60,419 nucleotides of DNA from JBBRHF01 sp038223055. Its GTDB lineage: Bacteria; Actinomycetota; Actinomycetes; JACCUZ01. The notes under the pieces were generated by a model. The model did not search any database. It was not told the DNA's origin and saw nothing but the letters and a program-made list of their open reading frames with translations. The stretch lies in NCBI GenBank assembly GCA_038223055.1, contig JBBRHF010000001.1, forward strand, positions 1 through 60,419, in the 5' to 3' direction. Below are positions 26,319-35,528 of the stretch, in pieces. Every line of letters begins with the position of its first letter. Positions within the stretch are counted from its first letter, which is position 1. Made by a program: the position numbers and the translations under genes.

Positions 26319-28124
26319 GTGCAGAAGTCAGGCCAAATACCGCAGATCGATGACCGCAGCGTGGCCAGTGCGAGAGAACAGTTCCTGACCCAGGACGCGG
26401 AACCGGCAGCCCAGGTCCGGCGGATGATTCTCGCCTCGTGGAAGCGCTCGCGGGAGAACGACGTCGGCATCGACCGGATCACGATCCCTTATGTCCGGGA
26501 TCCTGACCTCGAGGCGCCGCTGTGTCGCAGCGCCGCGCCCATCCTGGACACCCTCGGCCAGCAGCTGCACAGTGAATCGGTGAGCATCATTTTGACCGAC
26601 AGCACCGGTCTGGTGCTGGACCGGCGCTGTTCGGGCAGTGACATCACCCGCCGGCTGGACGAGGTCCGCCTGGCGCCGGGGTTCAGCTACGCCGAGGAGT
26701 TCGCCGGGACCAACGGCATCGGCACCTCCCTCAGCAGCGGACGGGCGACGCTGGTCGACGGGCGGGAGCACTACGCCCACGAACTCGGGCAGTTCGCGTG
26801 TGCCGGTGCGCCGATCCGGCACCCGACCCGGGGCAAGGTCGTCGGCCTGCTGGACCTGACCGCCTGGAGTCACACTCCCGGGGCGATGCTCACCGCGCTG
26901 GCCTCAGCGACCGCCAGGCAGATAGAGCACGAGTTGCTCGCGCAGACCGGCCTGCGCGAGTTTGCCCTGTTCGCGGAATACCTACGGACGTGTCAGCAGT
27001 CCAACGGCCCGGTGCTCGCGCTCAACAACGACGTCGTGATGAGCAACGACCATCTGCGCCAGATGCTCGACGGGCCCGAGCTGGAGGCACTGATCGGCTA
27101 CGCCGTGGACACGATGCGGGCCGACGACCGCGAGGCGATACGGACCGTGGAGCTGCCGTCGGGCCGGTCGGCCCATCTGCGCTACACACCCGCGCGCTGC
27201 GACTCCGGACCCGCGGGCGGCGTCTTTCGGGTCCGGCTGGGCCAGCCCGTCAGCACGCTGGCAGCCGAAGGCCGGCGCAGCGGCCGCAGCCAGACCCCCC
27301 CGACGATGCCCGGCCTCGTGGGCGCAGGCGCGGTGTGGCGGGCTTGCATCGCGCAGGTGGATTCCTGCTACCAGGCCGGCGACTGGGTCGCGCTCGAGGG
27401 CGAGCCGGGGTCCGGGCGGCGCGCGATCCTGCGCGCCGCGCATCGCCTGCACAACCCGGCCGGCCGGTTCCGGGTCATGGAGTCGCCGGCGCCCGGCGGT
27501 TTCGACGACTGGCTTGCCGATCTCGCCGACGAGATCACCGACCCGGATGCCCTCATCGTCCTCACGGGGGCCGATCAGCTCGACGAGGATCAGGTCGCAT
27601 CGGTGAGCGACCTGCTGGCCGAGGCGACGGTCAACGCCGACCACCACGCCCGGGTCGCCCTCACGCTCGCGTCGGGCACCTCGACCCCGCTGTGCTCGAC
27701 CTTCCCCCGCACCGTCGACGTCCCGCCGATGCGGCATCACATCGACGATCTGCCCGATCTCATCCGCCATTTGCTGTCCCAGCTGCCCGACGGTGACCGG
27801 CTGACGTTCTCGGCCAAGGCGTTGGCCCAGCTCAGCCGGCTCAATTGGCCCGGCAACGTCGCCCAGCTGCGAGGGGTCCTCAACTACGTCGTCAAGCATC
27901 GTCGGGCCGGAGTCATCGAACCGGTCGACCTGCCGCCCGAGTGCCGTTCCACCAGCCGGCGAGTCCTCTCCCCGATCGAGGCGATGGAGCGCGACGCGAT
28001 CGTCACCGCCCTGAGCGAAAAGGGTGAGAGCCCCACCACGGCGGCCAGGATGCTGGGCATGTCCCGAGCTACCATCTATCGCAAGATCCGCCACTACGGC
28101 CTCTCGCTGCCGATGTCGCGCTGA
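26319..28124 (+). CDS. mimR: AcoR/MimR-type regulator of the monooxygenase operon
   Basis: The product has 601 residues. It begins with the AcoR-type sensor start ASWKRSRENDVGIDRI and a GAF-like domain to about residue 210. A central AAA-like domain then contains a damaged Walker A (GEPGSGRR, the Lys-Thr pair replaced) and no GAFTGA loop. It ends with a Fis-type helix-turn-helix (TTAARMLGMSRATIYRKIRHYG). The missing GAFTGA means it cannot work as a classical sigma-54 activator, as known for MimR and other actinobacterial relatives. It is divergent from mimA and should activate that operon. The GTG start has GGAG upstream. Confidence 0.9.
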   Translation: MQKSGQIPQIDDRSVASAREQFLTQDAEPAAQVRRMILASWKRSRENDVGIDRITIPYVRDPDLEAPLCRSAAPILDTLGQQLHSESVSIILTDSTGLVLDRRCSGSDITRRLDEVRLAPGFSYAEEFAGTNGIGTSLSSGRATLVDGREHYAHELGQFACAGAPIRHPTRGKVVGLLDLTAWSHTPGAMLTALASATARQIEHELLAQTGLREFALFAEYLRTCQQSNGPVLALNNDVVMSNDHLRQMLDGPELEALIGYAVDTMRADDREAIRTVELPSGRSAHLRYTPARCDSGPAGGVFRVRLGQPVSTLAAEGRRSGRSQTPPTMPGLVGAGAVWRACIAQVDSCYQAGDWVALEGEPGSGRRAILRAAHRLHNPAGRFRVMESPAPGGFDDWLADLADEITDPDALIVLTGADQLDEDQVASVSDLLAEATVNADHHARVALTLASGTSTPLCSTFPRTVDVPPMRHHIDDLPDLIRHLLSQLPDGDRLTFSAKALAQLSRLNWPGNVAQLRGVLNYVVKHRRAGVIEPVDLPPECRSTSRRVLSPIEAMERDAIVTALSEKGESPTTAARMLGMSRATIYRKIRHYGLSLPMSR

Positions 28125-28224
28125 CCGGGCCCGTGGACCGGGATCGTGGACCGGGCCCGTGGACCGGGCCCGTGACCGGGCCCGTGGACCGGGCCCGTGG
28201 ACCGGGCCCGTGGACCGGGCCCTC
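28122..28224. repeat. Eight-copy 13-bp array joining two convergent stop codons
   Basis: GGACCGGGCCCGT repeats about eight times with three irregular units. The first unit contains the TGA stop of mimR and the last contains the stop of the convergent GGDEF-EAL gene. Each unit holds the palindrome GGGCCC, so RNA from either side can fold strongly. It could act as a bidirectional terminator. Confidence 0.95.
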
Positions 28225-30406
28225 AGCCTCCCACGGCGAGCGGAAGCAGACCGCCCGGACGCTCGAGCAAGCGCACGATCTCGGCGGCCGGGACCGGACG
28301 GCTGAACAGGTAGCCCTGGCCGTGGGGCACTCCCAGCGCCACCACCGTGCGCAGCTCGGCCACGGTCTCGATGCCCTCGGCGCAGACAAGGTTACCCGCA
28401 AGCACGGCGTGACACGCCACGGATTCCACCACGGAACGGCTTCCGCCGTCGTCCTCGATGCCGGTGATCAAGCTCCGGTCGATCTTGACGATCTCGGGGC
28501 GTAGGCCGATCATCCGGCGCAGGTTGGAGAACCCGACCCCGAAGTCATCGATGGCCAGCGTCGCTCCCCGGCGGCGCAGGTCGCGGAGGATGTCGACGTC
28601 GGTCGAGTCCGAGGAGATGTCCTGCTCGGTGATCTCCACGACGACGGCACGAAGGTCCACCGGGAGGGCGGCGAGAATCTGGGGGGTCACCAAGCCCCGC
28701 GCGCTGATGTTGACGTGGATCGGAAGGTCCCCGAACCGATGACGTTCGGCGAGCGCCGCGCGGATAGCGCTCGCCTCGAGCTCGGGACCGTGCCCGCGAA
28801 GCCAGGCGCGAGCGAAGACCTCGTCCGGCGGCAGTGCCGATTCGTCGAACCGCGACAGCGCCTCAACGGCCACCATGGCGCCGGTTGCGAGGTCGACGAC
28901 GGGCTGGAAGACCATCCGCGGGGTGAGCAGCGACGCGAGATCGCCGTCCCGGTCGGCGGGGCCGCTCGCAGCCGTGGCGACCCTGACGGCGTCACGGCCG
29001 GAGCGCTTGGCGGCGTACAGAGCGGCGTCGGCCCGCAGCATGAGGTCCCCGATCGCCTCGCGTGGAGTCCAGACGGCGATCCCTGCCGAAGCACTCTGCC
29101 CGTCGGGCACCAGCGAGCACAGCGAGTCGACGATCTGCTCCACCTCGGCCAGGGTCAGGCCCGACACCGCGAGAGCAAACTCCTCGCCGCCGTAACGGGC
29201 CAGCACGCCGCGCCCGGCCACCTGTGAGCGCCACACCGAGGACAGCTCCATCAGCAGCCGGTCACCGGCGAGGTGGCCGCGGGTGTCGTTGTAGCGCTTG
29301 AAGTGGTCGAGGTCGAACAGCGCGACGATCACCAGCCGCCCCCGCTCGCGGGCGTCGTCGGTCACCCGGACCAGCTCATGGTCCCAGGTGCCGCGGTTGG
29401 GCATGCCGGTGAGAGCGTCGCTGCGCGCCATCGCCTCCAGCAGCGCCGACTGCGCCTGAACCTGGCGCAGCAGCCCCGCCACGCGCAGCAGCACGAGCAT
29501 GAACAGCGCGATCGACCCGCAGGCGACGAACACCGGGTGCAACGGGTTCCCGAGCCACACCTGGAGCACCAGGGTGCCGGGGGCGAGGACGGCGGCGGCG
29601 CTGAGCAGGACCAGCCGCCCCCAGCCGAGCTGATCGTCCTGGCGTGGGGCCGCATCGAGCAAGCGCGGCGCGGACCGGTGCAGCGCGGCGAGGCCGAGGA
29701 GCAGGTAGAGCTGCATCCAGCCGACGTCGAGCCAGGGCTGATGATCGGTCTCGGTGCCGTTGATGACCAGGAAGTTGAACGTCGCATCGCTGACCAGGAC
29801 CGCCGCCACGCTGACGCTCAGAGCCCAGAACGCGAGCAGGCGCCGGCCAGGAGTGAAGGCCAGCCGCGCGACCATCGACACGAGCAGCAGGTCACCGACC
29901 GGGTAGGCGAAGGACACGGCCCGGCTCCACAGGGAGGAGGTCGAGTCGGTCAACGCCGGGAGCACGAACACGACCCCGACGAGGACCCCCAGCCCGGTGG
30001 TGACGATGCCGGCATCCAGCAGGGCCGCTCGATCGCCGCCCGGGCGGCGGCCACGGACGAGCCACGCCAACCCCAGCGACAGCGCCGGGTAGCCCGACAC
30101 GTAGAGCACGTCGGCAACCGAGGGAAACGGGTCGATGTGCCAGACCAGGTCTTCCAGGGTCCAGATCGCGTCGCCGACCAAGAACAGGGCCACGCCGAGG
30201 CTCAGCGCGACCCACACCCGACGGCCGGGGCCACCGTGGCGCCGAACGGCCGCCATCGTCATGGCGACCCCGATCGCTGACACCCCGAGGTACCACAAGG
30301 AGCCCAGGACGTGGTGGCTGACGAGGAACGGGTAGGCCAGGCAGGCGAGCTCACCGGCACCGAAGACGGCCCAGATCGCGCGATCTCCACCTCGGCGAGT
30401 GCTCAC
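28223..30406 (-). CDS. Membrane GGDEF-EAL protein (cyclic-di-GMP turnover)
   Basis: The product has 727 residues. About nine hydrophobic helices fill residues 10-305, like the MASE-type sensors. A GGDEF domain follows with ARYGGEEF as active site, lacking the upstream RxxD inhibitory site. The EAL domain has VEALSRF, HVNISA, VVEITE, AIDDFG, VKIDRS, CAEGIET and GQGYLFS, so all phosphodiesterase ligands appear intact. Both synthesis and breakdown of cyclic di-GMP are possible. It converges with mimR across the repeat array. Confidence 0.93.
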   Translation of the reverse strand: MSTRRGGDRAIWAVFGAGELACLAYPFLVSHHVLGSLWYLGVSAIGVAMTMAAVRRHGGPGRRVWVALSLGVALFLVGDAIWTLEDLVWHIDPFPSVADVLYVSGYPALSLGLAWLVRGRRPGGDRAALLDAGIVTTGLGVLVGVVFVLPALTDSTSSLWSRAVSFAYPVGDLLLVSMVARLAFTPGRRLLAFWALSVSVAAVLVSDATFNFLVINGTETDHQPWLDVGWMQLYLLLGLAALHRSAPRLLDAAPRQDDQLGWGRLVLLSAAAVLAPGTLVLQVWLGNPLHPVFVACGSIALFMLVLLRVAGLLRQVQAQSALLEAMARSDALTGMPNRGTWDHELVRVTDDARERGRLVIVALFDLDHFKRYNDTRGHLAGDRLLMELSSVWRSQVAGRGVLARYGGEEFALAVSGLTLAEVEQIVDSLCSLVPDGQSASAGIAVWTPREAIGDLMLRADAALYAAKRSGRDAVRVATAASGPADRDGDLASLLTPRMVFQPVVDLATGAMVAVEALSRFDESALPPDEVFARAWLRGHGPELEASAIRAALAERHRFGDLPIHVNISARGLVTPQILAALPVDLRAVVVEITEQDISSDSTDVDILRDLRRRGATLAIDDFGVGFSNLRRMIGLRPEIVKIDRSLITGIEDDGGSRSVVESVACHAVLAGNLVCAEGIETVAELRTVVALGVPHGQGYLFSRPVPAAEIVRLLERPGGLLPLAVGG

Positions 30407-30491
30407 AGACGGTGCTTCGGCCCGACCATGCCCAGCCTTGAGCGCCGGGCCAGTCCAGACGGTCTCCAGCGGGCGTCTGGCCTGGCGGGGA

Positions 30492-31340
30492 TCACCCAGA
30501 CCCGCTGACGCTTGCCTCGGGTTGCGCCTGCCGGGCCATGGCGATGGCCGCGCCGACGGTCAGCACGAAACCGGCCGCGGCCTCGGGGGCGTAACCGGGG
30601 CGGGCCGAATCCCCCAGCAACAGCAGGCCCACCGCCGCCGGGAGCACCGTCTCCACCGCGAAGTTGATTGCGACCGCGACCGTCACCGACCCGCGCTGCA
30701 GGGCGGCGGCGAACAACATCATCCCGAGCAGCCCATAGCCCGCCACGGCGTAGGCCAGCGGGTCGCCGGCGAGGTGCCACACCGGGTGGGGGACCACGAG
30801 GGACCTGGCGGCGATGCCCACCCCGCCGAACGCGGCGCCGGCGGCCACGGCGAGCGCCGGAACAGCGGCCCGGGGCGGCGTGCGGATGGCCAATGCGCCG
30901 GCCACCAGCACCACCGCGACTCCCGCCAGAACCAGCCACCCACCACGCGCAGAGAGCCGCTGCGCGGCGTCGGGCTGGGCGCTGGCCGCCAGCAGCACCA
31001 GACCGATCCCGAGCCCGGTCAGCGCGACCCAGTCCGCCGGGACCAGCCGCGCGCCGAGCAGCCGCCAGGCAAGGATGGCCGTGATCCCGACGCTGGACGC
31101 AATCGCGGCCTGCACGAGAAACAGAGGCAGCGAGCGCAAGGCGACCAGCGAGGCGAGGAACCCGATCCCGTCCAAGGCCAGACCCACGACGTACGGCGTC
31201 TGGCGGGTCAGCCGCCACACCAGCCCCAGGTCGAGCCCACCACGCACCGACTCGCGTCGCACCGCGACGGCCTGGCAGACCGAGGCCGCGCCATAGCACA
31301 GGGCGGCACCGGCTGCTCCGATGGCGGCAAGGACGACCAC
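30492..31340 (-). CDS. DMT/EamA-like membrane transporter
   Basis: The product has 282 residues with nine to ten hydrophobic helices. It resembles the drug/metabolite transporter superfamily, including the NIPA-like branch (LCYGAASVCQAVAVRRES, FLASLVALRSLPLFLVQAAIASS). Substrate unknown. GTG at 31340 is the only early start. It lies between two cyclic-di-GMP genes and is on the strand of the first. Confidence 0.82.
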   Translation of the reverse strand: MVVLAAIGAAGAALCYGAASVCQAVAVRRESVRGGLDLGLVWRLTRQTPYVVGLALDGIGFLASLVALRSLPLFLVQAAIASSVGITAILAWRLLGARLVPADWVALTGLGIGLVLLAASAQPDAAQRLSARGGWLVLAGVAVVLVAGALAIRTPPRAAVPALAVAAGAAFGGVGIAARSLVVPHPVWHLAGDPLAYAVAGYGLLGMMLFAAALQRGSVTVAVAINFAVETVLPAAVGLLLLGDSARPGYAPEAAAGFVLTVGAAIAMARQAQPEASVSGSG

Positions 31341-31387
31341 CCTCGGACGCTATGCCACCCAGCTACAGGAGGGCGTGCCGCCTGCCG

Positions 31388-33493
31388 ATGCACCGCTACA
31401 TGAGCGTACCGACGTCACCGAGCGGGGCCGCGCGCGTCACCAGCCTGCGAACCCGGTGGAACCGCGCCTTTGCCCTGCTCGCCGTGCTCGTCGTGTTGAG
31501 CGGAACGGCCAGCGTTCTGAGCACCCGACTGCTGGTCGGCGCCTTCCGGGACTCGGCCAATCGGGTCGAGCGCGAGATCACCAGCGACACCCAGCTTCGC
31601 GGCGATGTCACCGCTCTGTCCGTGGTGTTCGCCGGGCCGACGGACGCCACCTGGGCGGCCCGGATTGACGCCGGCGCGGCCAAGATCCAGACCGAGTTCG
31701 CCCAGGCGATCACCAACGAACAGACTCCAGGCGCCAGGAGGCTGCTCGAAGCCGCCCGCGTGCAGTGGCAGTCGCAGCTGGACGCCGGCGGGTCAACGAC
31801 CAGTCCCACCGACCCACTCACCCGCGGCACGGCAACGGCGACCCACGCCCCCAAGGTGCTGGCCCTGCTTGGCCGGGCGGGTGCGACCAGCCGCTCCGCG
31901 GTGCGCGACGACCTGGCCCGAGCCAGCCGCATCGAGCACCGGGTGATTTTTCTCCTGGCTTTGCTCGGGTTGCTCACCATCGCGATGGCCGTGAGCCTGG
32001 CTCGACGGCTGTCGACCCAGGTGCTGCGTCCCGTGGCCAGCTTGCAGGACTCGGCGCTGCACCTGACCGCGGGCGAGCTCGATCACCGCGCCGTCGTCGA
32101 CCGGGCCGACGAGCTGGGCGACCTGGCGGTCAGCTTCAACGCCATGGCCGACGCCATCTCCGACAGCCAACGGACCCTGACCCATGAGGCCAACACCGAC
32201 GCGCTCAGCGGGCTGGCCAACCGGACCGCATTCGGCGTCCGGCTCGCAGCCACCCTGGAGCGACCGAACCGGCGCAGCGGCGATCAGGCGGTGCTGTTCG
32301 TGGACCTCGACGACTTCAAGGACGTCAACGACACGCTGGGGCACGCCGCCGGTGACGAGCTGTTGCAGGTCGCAGCCGGCCGCCTTCTCGACGCCGTGCG
32401 GCCCGGCGATCTGGTGGCCCGCCTGGGCGGGGACGAGTTCGCCGTGCTGCTGGACGGCCTGCCCGAGCCGGCCGTGGCCCTGGCGGTGGCGCAGCGGGTG
32501 GTGACGGCCCTCGCCGACCCCGTGCAGACCGGATCGTGCCAGGCGCGCGTGGGCGCCAGCGTGGGGTTGGCCATGCGGCGTGAAGACTCCACCGTCGGCG
32601 AGCTGATGCGCGAGGCCGATGTGGCCATGTACGCCGCGAAGACCAAGGGCAAGAACCGCGTCGAGCTCTACGACCCCAGCCTGGACCACCTCGCGATCCA
32701 GCACCGCGCGCTCAAGAGCGATCTGGACGTGGCAGTCGCTCGCGGCGAGCTCGTCGTCGACTACCAGCCGATGGTCGACCTCGGGACCGGAGAACTCGTC
32801 GGCATGGAGGCGTTGGTCCGCTGGGCGCACCCCACCCGGGGCCTGCTGCCCCCCTCGGAGTTCATCGAGCTGGCCGAGGAATCCGGCGCCATCGTCGGCA
32901 TCGGCGCCTTCGTCCTGGCGACGGCCACCCACCATCTGCACGACTGGCAGCGGCGGTTCCGGCTGCCCAGCCTGTGGGTCTCGGTCAACGTGTCGGTGAG
33001 CGAGCTGGAGCGGGCGAACTTCACCGAGGGCGTCACCGACGTTCTGCGCGACACCGGCCTCGACCCGACCACCCTCGTGCTCGAGGTCACCGAAACCGTG
33101 CTCGCCGACCCCACCGGCGGGGTGGCGGGCGCCCTGGCGGCTCTGCGCCGCGCCGGCGTACGGATCGCCCTGGACGACTTCGGCAGTGGCTTCTCCTCGA
33201 TCGGCTACCTGCGCCAGTTCCCCATCGACGTCCTGAAGATCGACCGGTCTTTCCTGTCAGGCACCACCCCGGGAGGCCGCGCCGGCGCGCTTCTGGAGGC
33301 GATCGTGGCCATGGGCGCGCGACTCGGTCTGGACGTCATCCCGGAAGGCATCGAGGAGCCCGAACAGCTGTCCCGGCTGCGGGCTATGGGTTGCCGCATC
33401 GGCCAGGGCTTCCTGATGTCTCGGCCCGTCTCGGCCAGCGCCATCGAGGCGCTCCTGGTGGCGCCGGTGCAACTGCCGGTGCCGGTGGCCTAA
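31388..33493 (+). CDS. Membrane GGDEF-EAL protein with HAMP domain
   Basis: The product has about 701 residues: a first helix near residue 25, an extracytoplasmic sensor of about 130 residues, a second helix (IFLLALLGLLTIAMAVSLA), a HAMP linker, then GGDEF (RLGGDEF) with an intact RPGD inhibitory site. The EAL domain has GMEALVRW, VNVSVSEL, LEVTETV, ALDDFGSGFSS, LKIDRSF, IPEGIE and GQGFLMS. It should both make and break cyclic di-GMP in response to an external signal. Starts at 31352, 31388 and 31400 are possible; AGGAGGG at 31367 favours 31388. Confidence 0.92.
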   Translation: MHRYMSVPTSPSGAARVTSLRTRWNRAFALLAVLVVLSGTASVLSTRLLVGAFRDSANRVEREITSDTQLRGDVTALSVVFAGPTDATWAARIDAGAAKIQTEFAQAITNEQTPGARRLLEAARVQWQSQLDAGGSTTSPTDPLTRGTATATHAPKVLALLGRAGATSRSAVRDDLARASRIEHRVIFLLALLGLLTIAMAVSLARRLSTQVLRPVASLQDSALHLTAGELDHRAVVDRADELGDLAVSFNAMADAISDSQRTLTHEANTDALSGLANRTAFGVRLAATLERPNRRSGDQAVLFVDLDDFKDVNDTLGHAAGDELLQVAAGRLLDAVRPGDLVARLGGDEFAVLLDGLPEPAVALAVAQRVVTALADPVQTGSCQARVGASVGLAMRREDSTVGELMREADVAMYAAKTKGKNRVELYDPSLDHLAIQHRALKSDLDVAVARGELVVDYQPMVDLGTGELVGMEALVRWAHPTRGLLPPSEFIELAEESGAIVGIGAFVLATATHHLHDWQRRFRLPSLWVSVNVSVSELERANFTEGVTDVLRDTGLDPTTLVLEVTETVLADPTGGVAGALAALRRAGVRIALDDFGSGFSSIGYLRQFPIDVLKIDRSFLSGTTPGGRAGALLEAIVAMGARLGLDVIPEGIEEPEQLSRLRAMGCRIGQGFLMSRPVSASAIEALLVAPVQLPVPVA

Positions 33494-33530
33494 CCCCGCG
33501 GCGCGGAAAACGGGGCCGCGGATAACAGGC

Positions 33531-35528
33531 CTAGACGGCCGGCTCGACCGACCCGGCGAACTGGGCGTTGTAGAGCGCGGCATAGGCGCCGCCACGGGCC
33601 AGCAGGAACGCATGCGTTCCCTGCTCGACGATGCGACCCTCCTCCATCACCAGGATCAGGTCAGCATCGCGGATGGTCGAGAGCCGGTGCGCGATGATGA
33701 AGCCGGTGCGCTCGGAGCGCAACGCCGCCATCGCCTTCTGCACCAGCAGCTCGGTGCGGGTGTCGACCGAGCTGGTGGCCTCGTCCAGGATGAGCAACGA
33801 GGGTGCCGCGAGGAACGCCCGCGCGATCGTGATCAGCTGCCGCTCGCCGGCGCTGAGGTTGCTGGCTTCCTCGTCGATGACCGTGTCGTAGCCCTCGGGC
33901 AGCGAGTGCACGAAGCGGTCGACGAAACTCGCCCGCGCCGCCGCCATGATCTCGTCCTCGGTGGCGTCCGGGCGGCCGTAGGCGATGTTGTCATGGATGG
34001 TGCCGCCGAACAGCCAGGCGTCCTGCAGGACCATGCCGATCTGAGCGCGCAGCTCGTCGCGCCGCCGGCCCGCGATGTCGATGCCGTCGATGGTGATGCG
34101 CCCGGCGTCGAGCTCGTAGAACCGCATGATCAGGTTGACCAAAGTCGTCTTGCCGGCACCGGTCGGCCCGACAATCGCCACCGACTGGCCCGGGGCGGCG
34201 AGCAGGCTCAGGTCCTCGATCAGCGGGACCTCGGGCTGGTAGCGGAAGGACACGTGCTCGAAGGCCACCAGCCCGCGCGGGCTGGGCAGCGTCGCCGGCC
34301 GGACCGGGTCAGGGACCTGCTCGTCGGCGTCCAGCAAGGCGAAAACGCGCTCAGCCGACGCAACACCGGACTGCAGCAGGTTGGACATCGAGGCCACCTG
34401 GGTCAGTGGCTGACCGAACTGGCGGGAGTACTGGATGAACGCCTGGACGTCGCCCAGCGTCATGCTCCCGGAGGCCACCCGCAGGCCGCCGAGGACAGCG
34501 ATGAACACGTAGTTGAGATTTCCGATGAACATGATCGCCGGCATGATGATCCCGGACAGGAACTGGGCGCCGTAGCTCGCGTCGTAGAGCGCGTCGTTGC
34601 GCTGGCGGAACACCTCCTCCGCCTCCTGCTGGTGCCCGAAGACCCGCACCAGCGCATGCCCGGTGTAGGTCTCCTCGATGTGCGCGTTCAGCCGGCCGGT
34701 CTGCCCCCACTGGGCCACGAACAGCGGCTGGGATCGCTTGGCGATCAGCCGTGTCACGAGGATCGACAGCGGCACCGACACCAGCGCCACCAGGGCCAGC
34801 AGCGGCGAGATCCACAGCATCATCGAGAGCACGCCAACCAGGGTCAGCAACGAGTTGAGCAACTGGCTCATCGTCTGAGACATCGTCTGCTGCACGTTGT
34901 CGATGTCGTTGGTGACGCGGCTGAGCAGCTCACCGCGCGGCGTGCGGTCGAAGTAGTCCAGGGGCAACCGGTGCAGCTTGTCCTCCACGTCCGAGCGCAG
35001 CCGCGTCACTGTGCGGGCCACGACCCCGTTCAGGATATATCCCTGCAGCCACATCAGGATCGACGCAACGACGTAGAGGCCCAGCACCAGCAGGAGCACC
35101 CGTGACAGCGCGGAAAAGTCGATGCTCTGGCCAGGGACGACCGTCATGCCCGAGAGCAGGTCGGCGAAGCCGTCCTGACCACGCGCCCGTGCCGCCTCGA
35201 TCGCCTGCGCCTTGGTGGTGCCTGCGGGCAGCTCGCGCCCGACGACGCCGGCGAAGATGAGGTTGGTGGCCCCGCCCAGGATCTTGGGGCCGACGACCGA
35301 GGCGGCGACTCCCGCCAACGTCAGCGCGAGGACCGAGCACGCGGGGACCTTCTCCGGACCGAGGCGGCGCAGCAGCCGCCGAGCCGAGGGCCAGAAGTCC
35401 ATCGACTTCTCGGCCGGCATGCCCGCGCTCATCATGGCGCCCGGGCCTCGCGTGGGGATTGAGCCCGGGGGTGGCCTGGCCGATGCGGGCTGGGCCGATG
35501 CGGGCTGGGCCGATGCGGGGTGGGTCAT
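33531..35528 (-). CDS. ABC exporter half-transporter, catalytically canonical subunit
   Basis: The product has 665 residues with six membrane helices and an ATPase domain. Walker A is GPTGAGKTT, the signature reads LSAGERQ, Walker B is LLILDEATS with the catalytic Glu, and the switch histidine is present (IIAHRLST). The N-terminal tail of about 40 residues starts with three PASAQ/PASAR repeats. The ATG at 35528 overlaps the stop of the partner gene (ATGA). The pair forms a heterodimeric type IV exporter of the TM287/288 or LmrCD type; substrate unknown. It ends GTC TAG. Confidence 0.93.
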   Translation of the reverse strand: MTHPASAQPASAQPASARPPPGSIPTRGPGAMMSAGMPAEKSMDFWPSARRLLRRLGPEKVPACSVLALTLAGVAASVVGPKILGGATNLIFAGVVGRELPAGTTKAQAIEAARARGQDGFADLLSGMTVVPGQSIDFSALSRVLLLVLGLYVVASILMWLQGYILNGVVARTVTRLRSDVEDKLHRLPLDYFDRTPRGELLSRVTNDIDNVQQTMSQTMSQLLNSLLTLVGVLSMMLWISPLLALVALVSVPLSILVTRLIAKRSQPLFVAQWGQTGRLNAHIEETYTGHALVRVFGHQQEAEEVFRQRNDALYDASYGAQFLSGIIMPAIMFIGNLNYVFIAVLGGLRVASGSMTLGDVQAFIQYSRQFGQPLTQVASMSNLLQSGVASAERVFALLDADEQVPDPVRPATLPSPRGLVAFEHVSFRYQPEVPLIEDLSLLAAPGQSVAIVGPTGAGKTTLVNLIMRFYELDAGRITIDGIDIAGRRRDELRAQIGMVLQDAWLFGGTIHDNIAYGRPDATEDEIMAAARASFVDRFVHSLPEGYDTVIDEEASNLSAGERQLITIARAFLAAPSLLILDEATSSVDTRTELLVQKAMAALRSERTGFIIAHRLSTIRDADLILVMEEGRIVEQGTHAFLLARGGAYAALYNAQFAGSVEPAV
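35475..35522 (-). repeat. 15-bp tandem repeat at the exporter 5' end
   Basis: GGCCGATGCGGGCTG repeats three times on the plus strand and encodes PASAQ units at the protein start. The unit keeps frame. Confidence 0.9.

Noticed and set aside
28122..28224. CRISPR-like array
   Set aside because: Units are 13 bp and contiguous with no spacers, and no cas gene is present; it is a simple tandem repeat.
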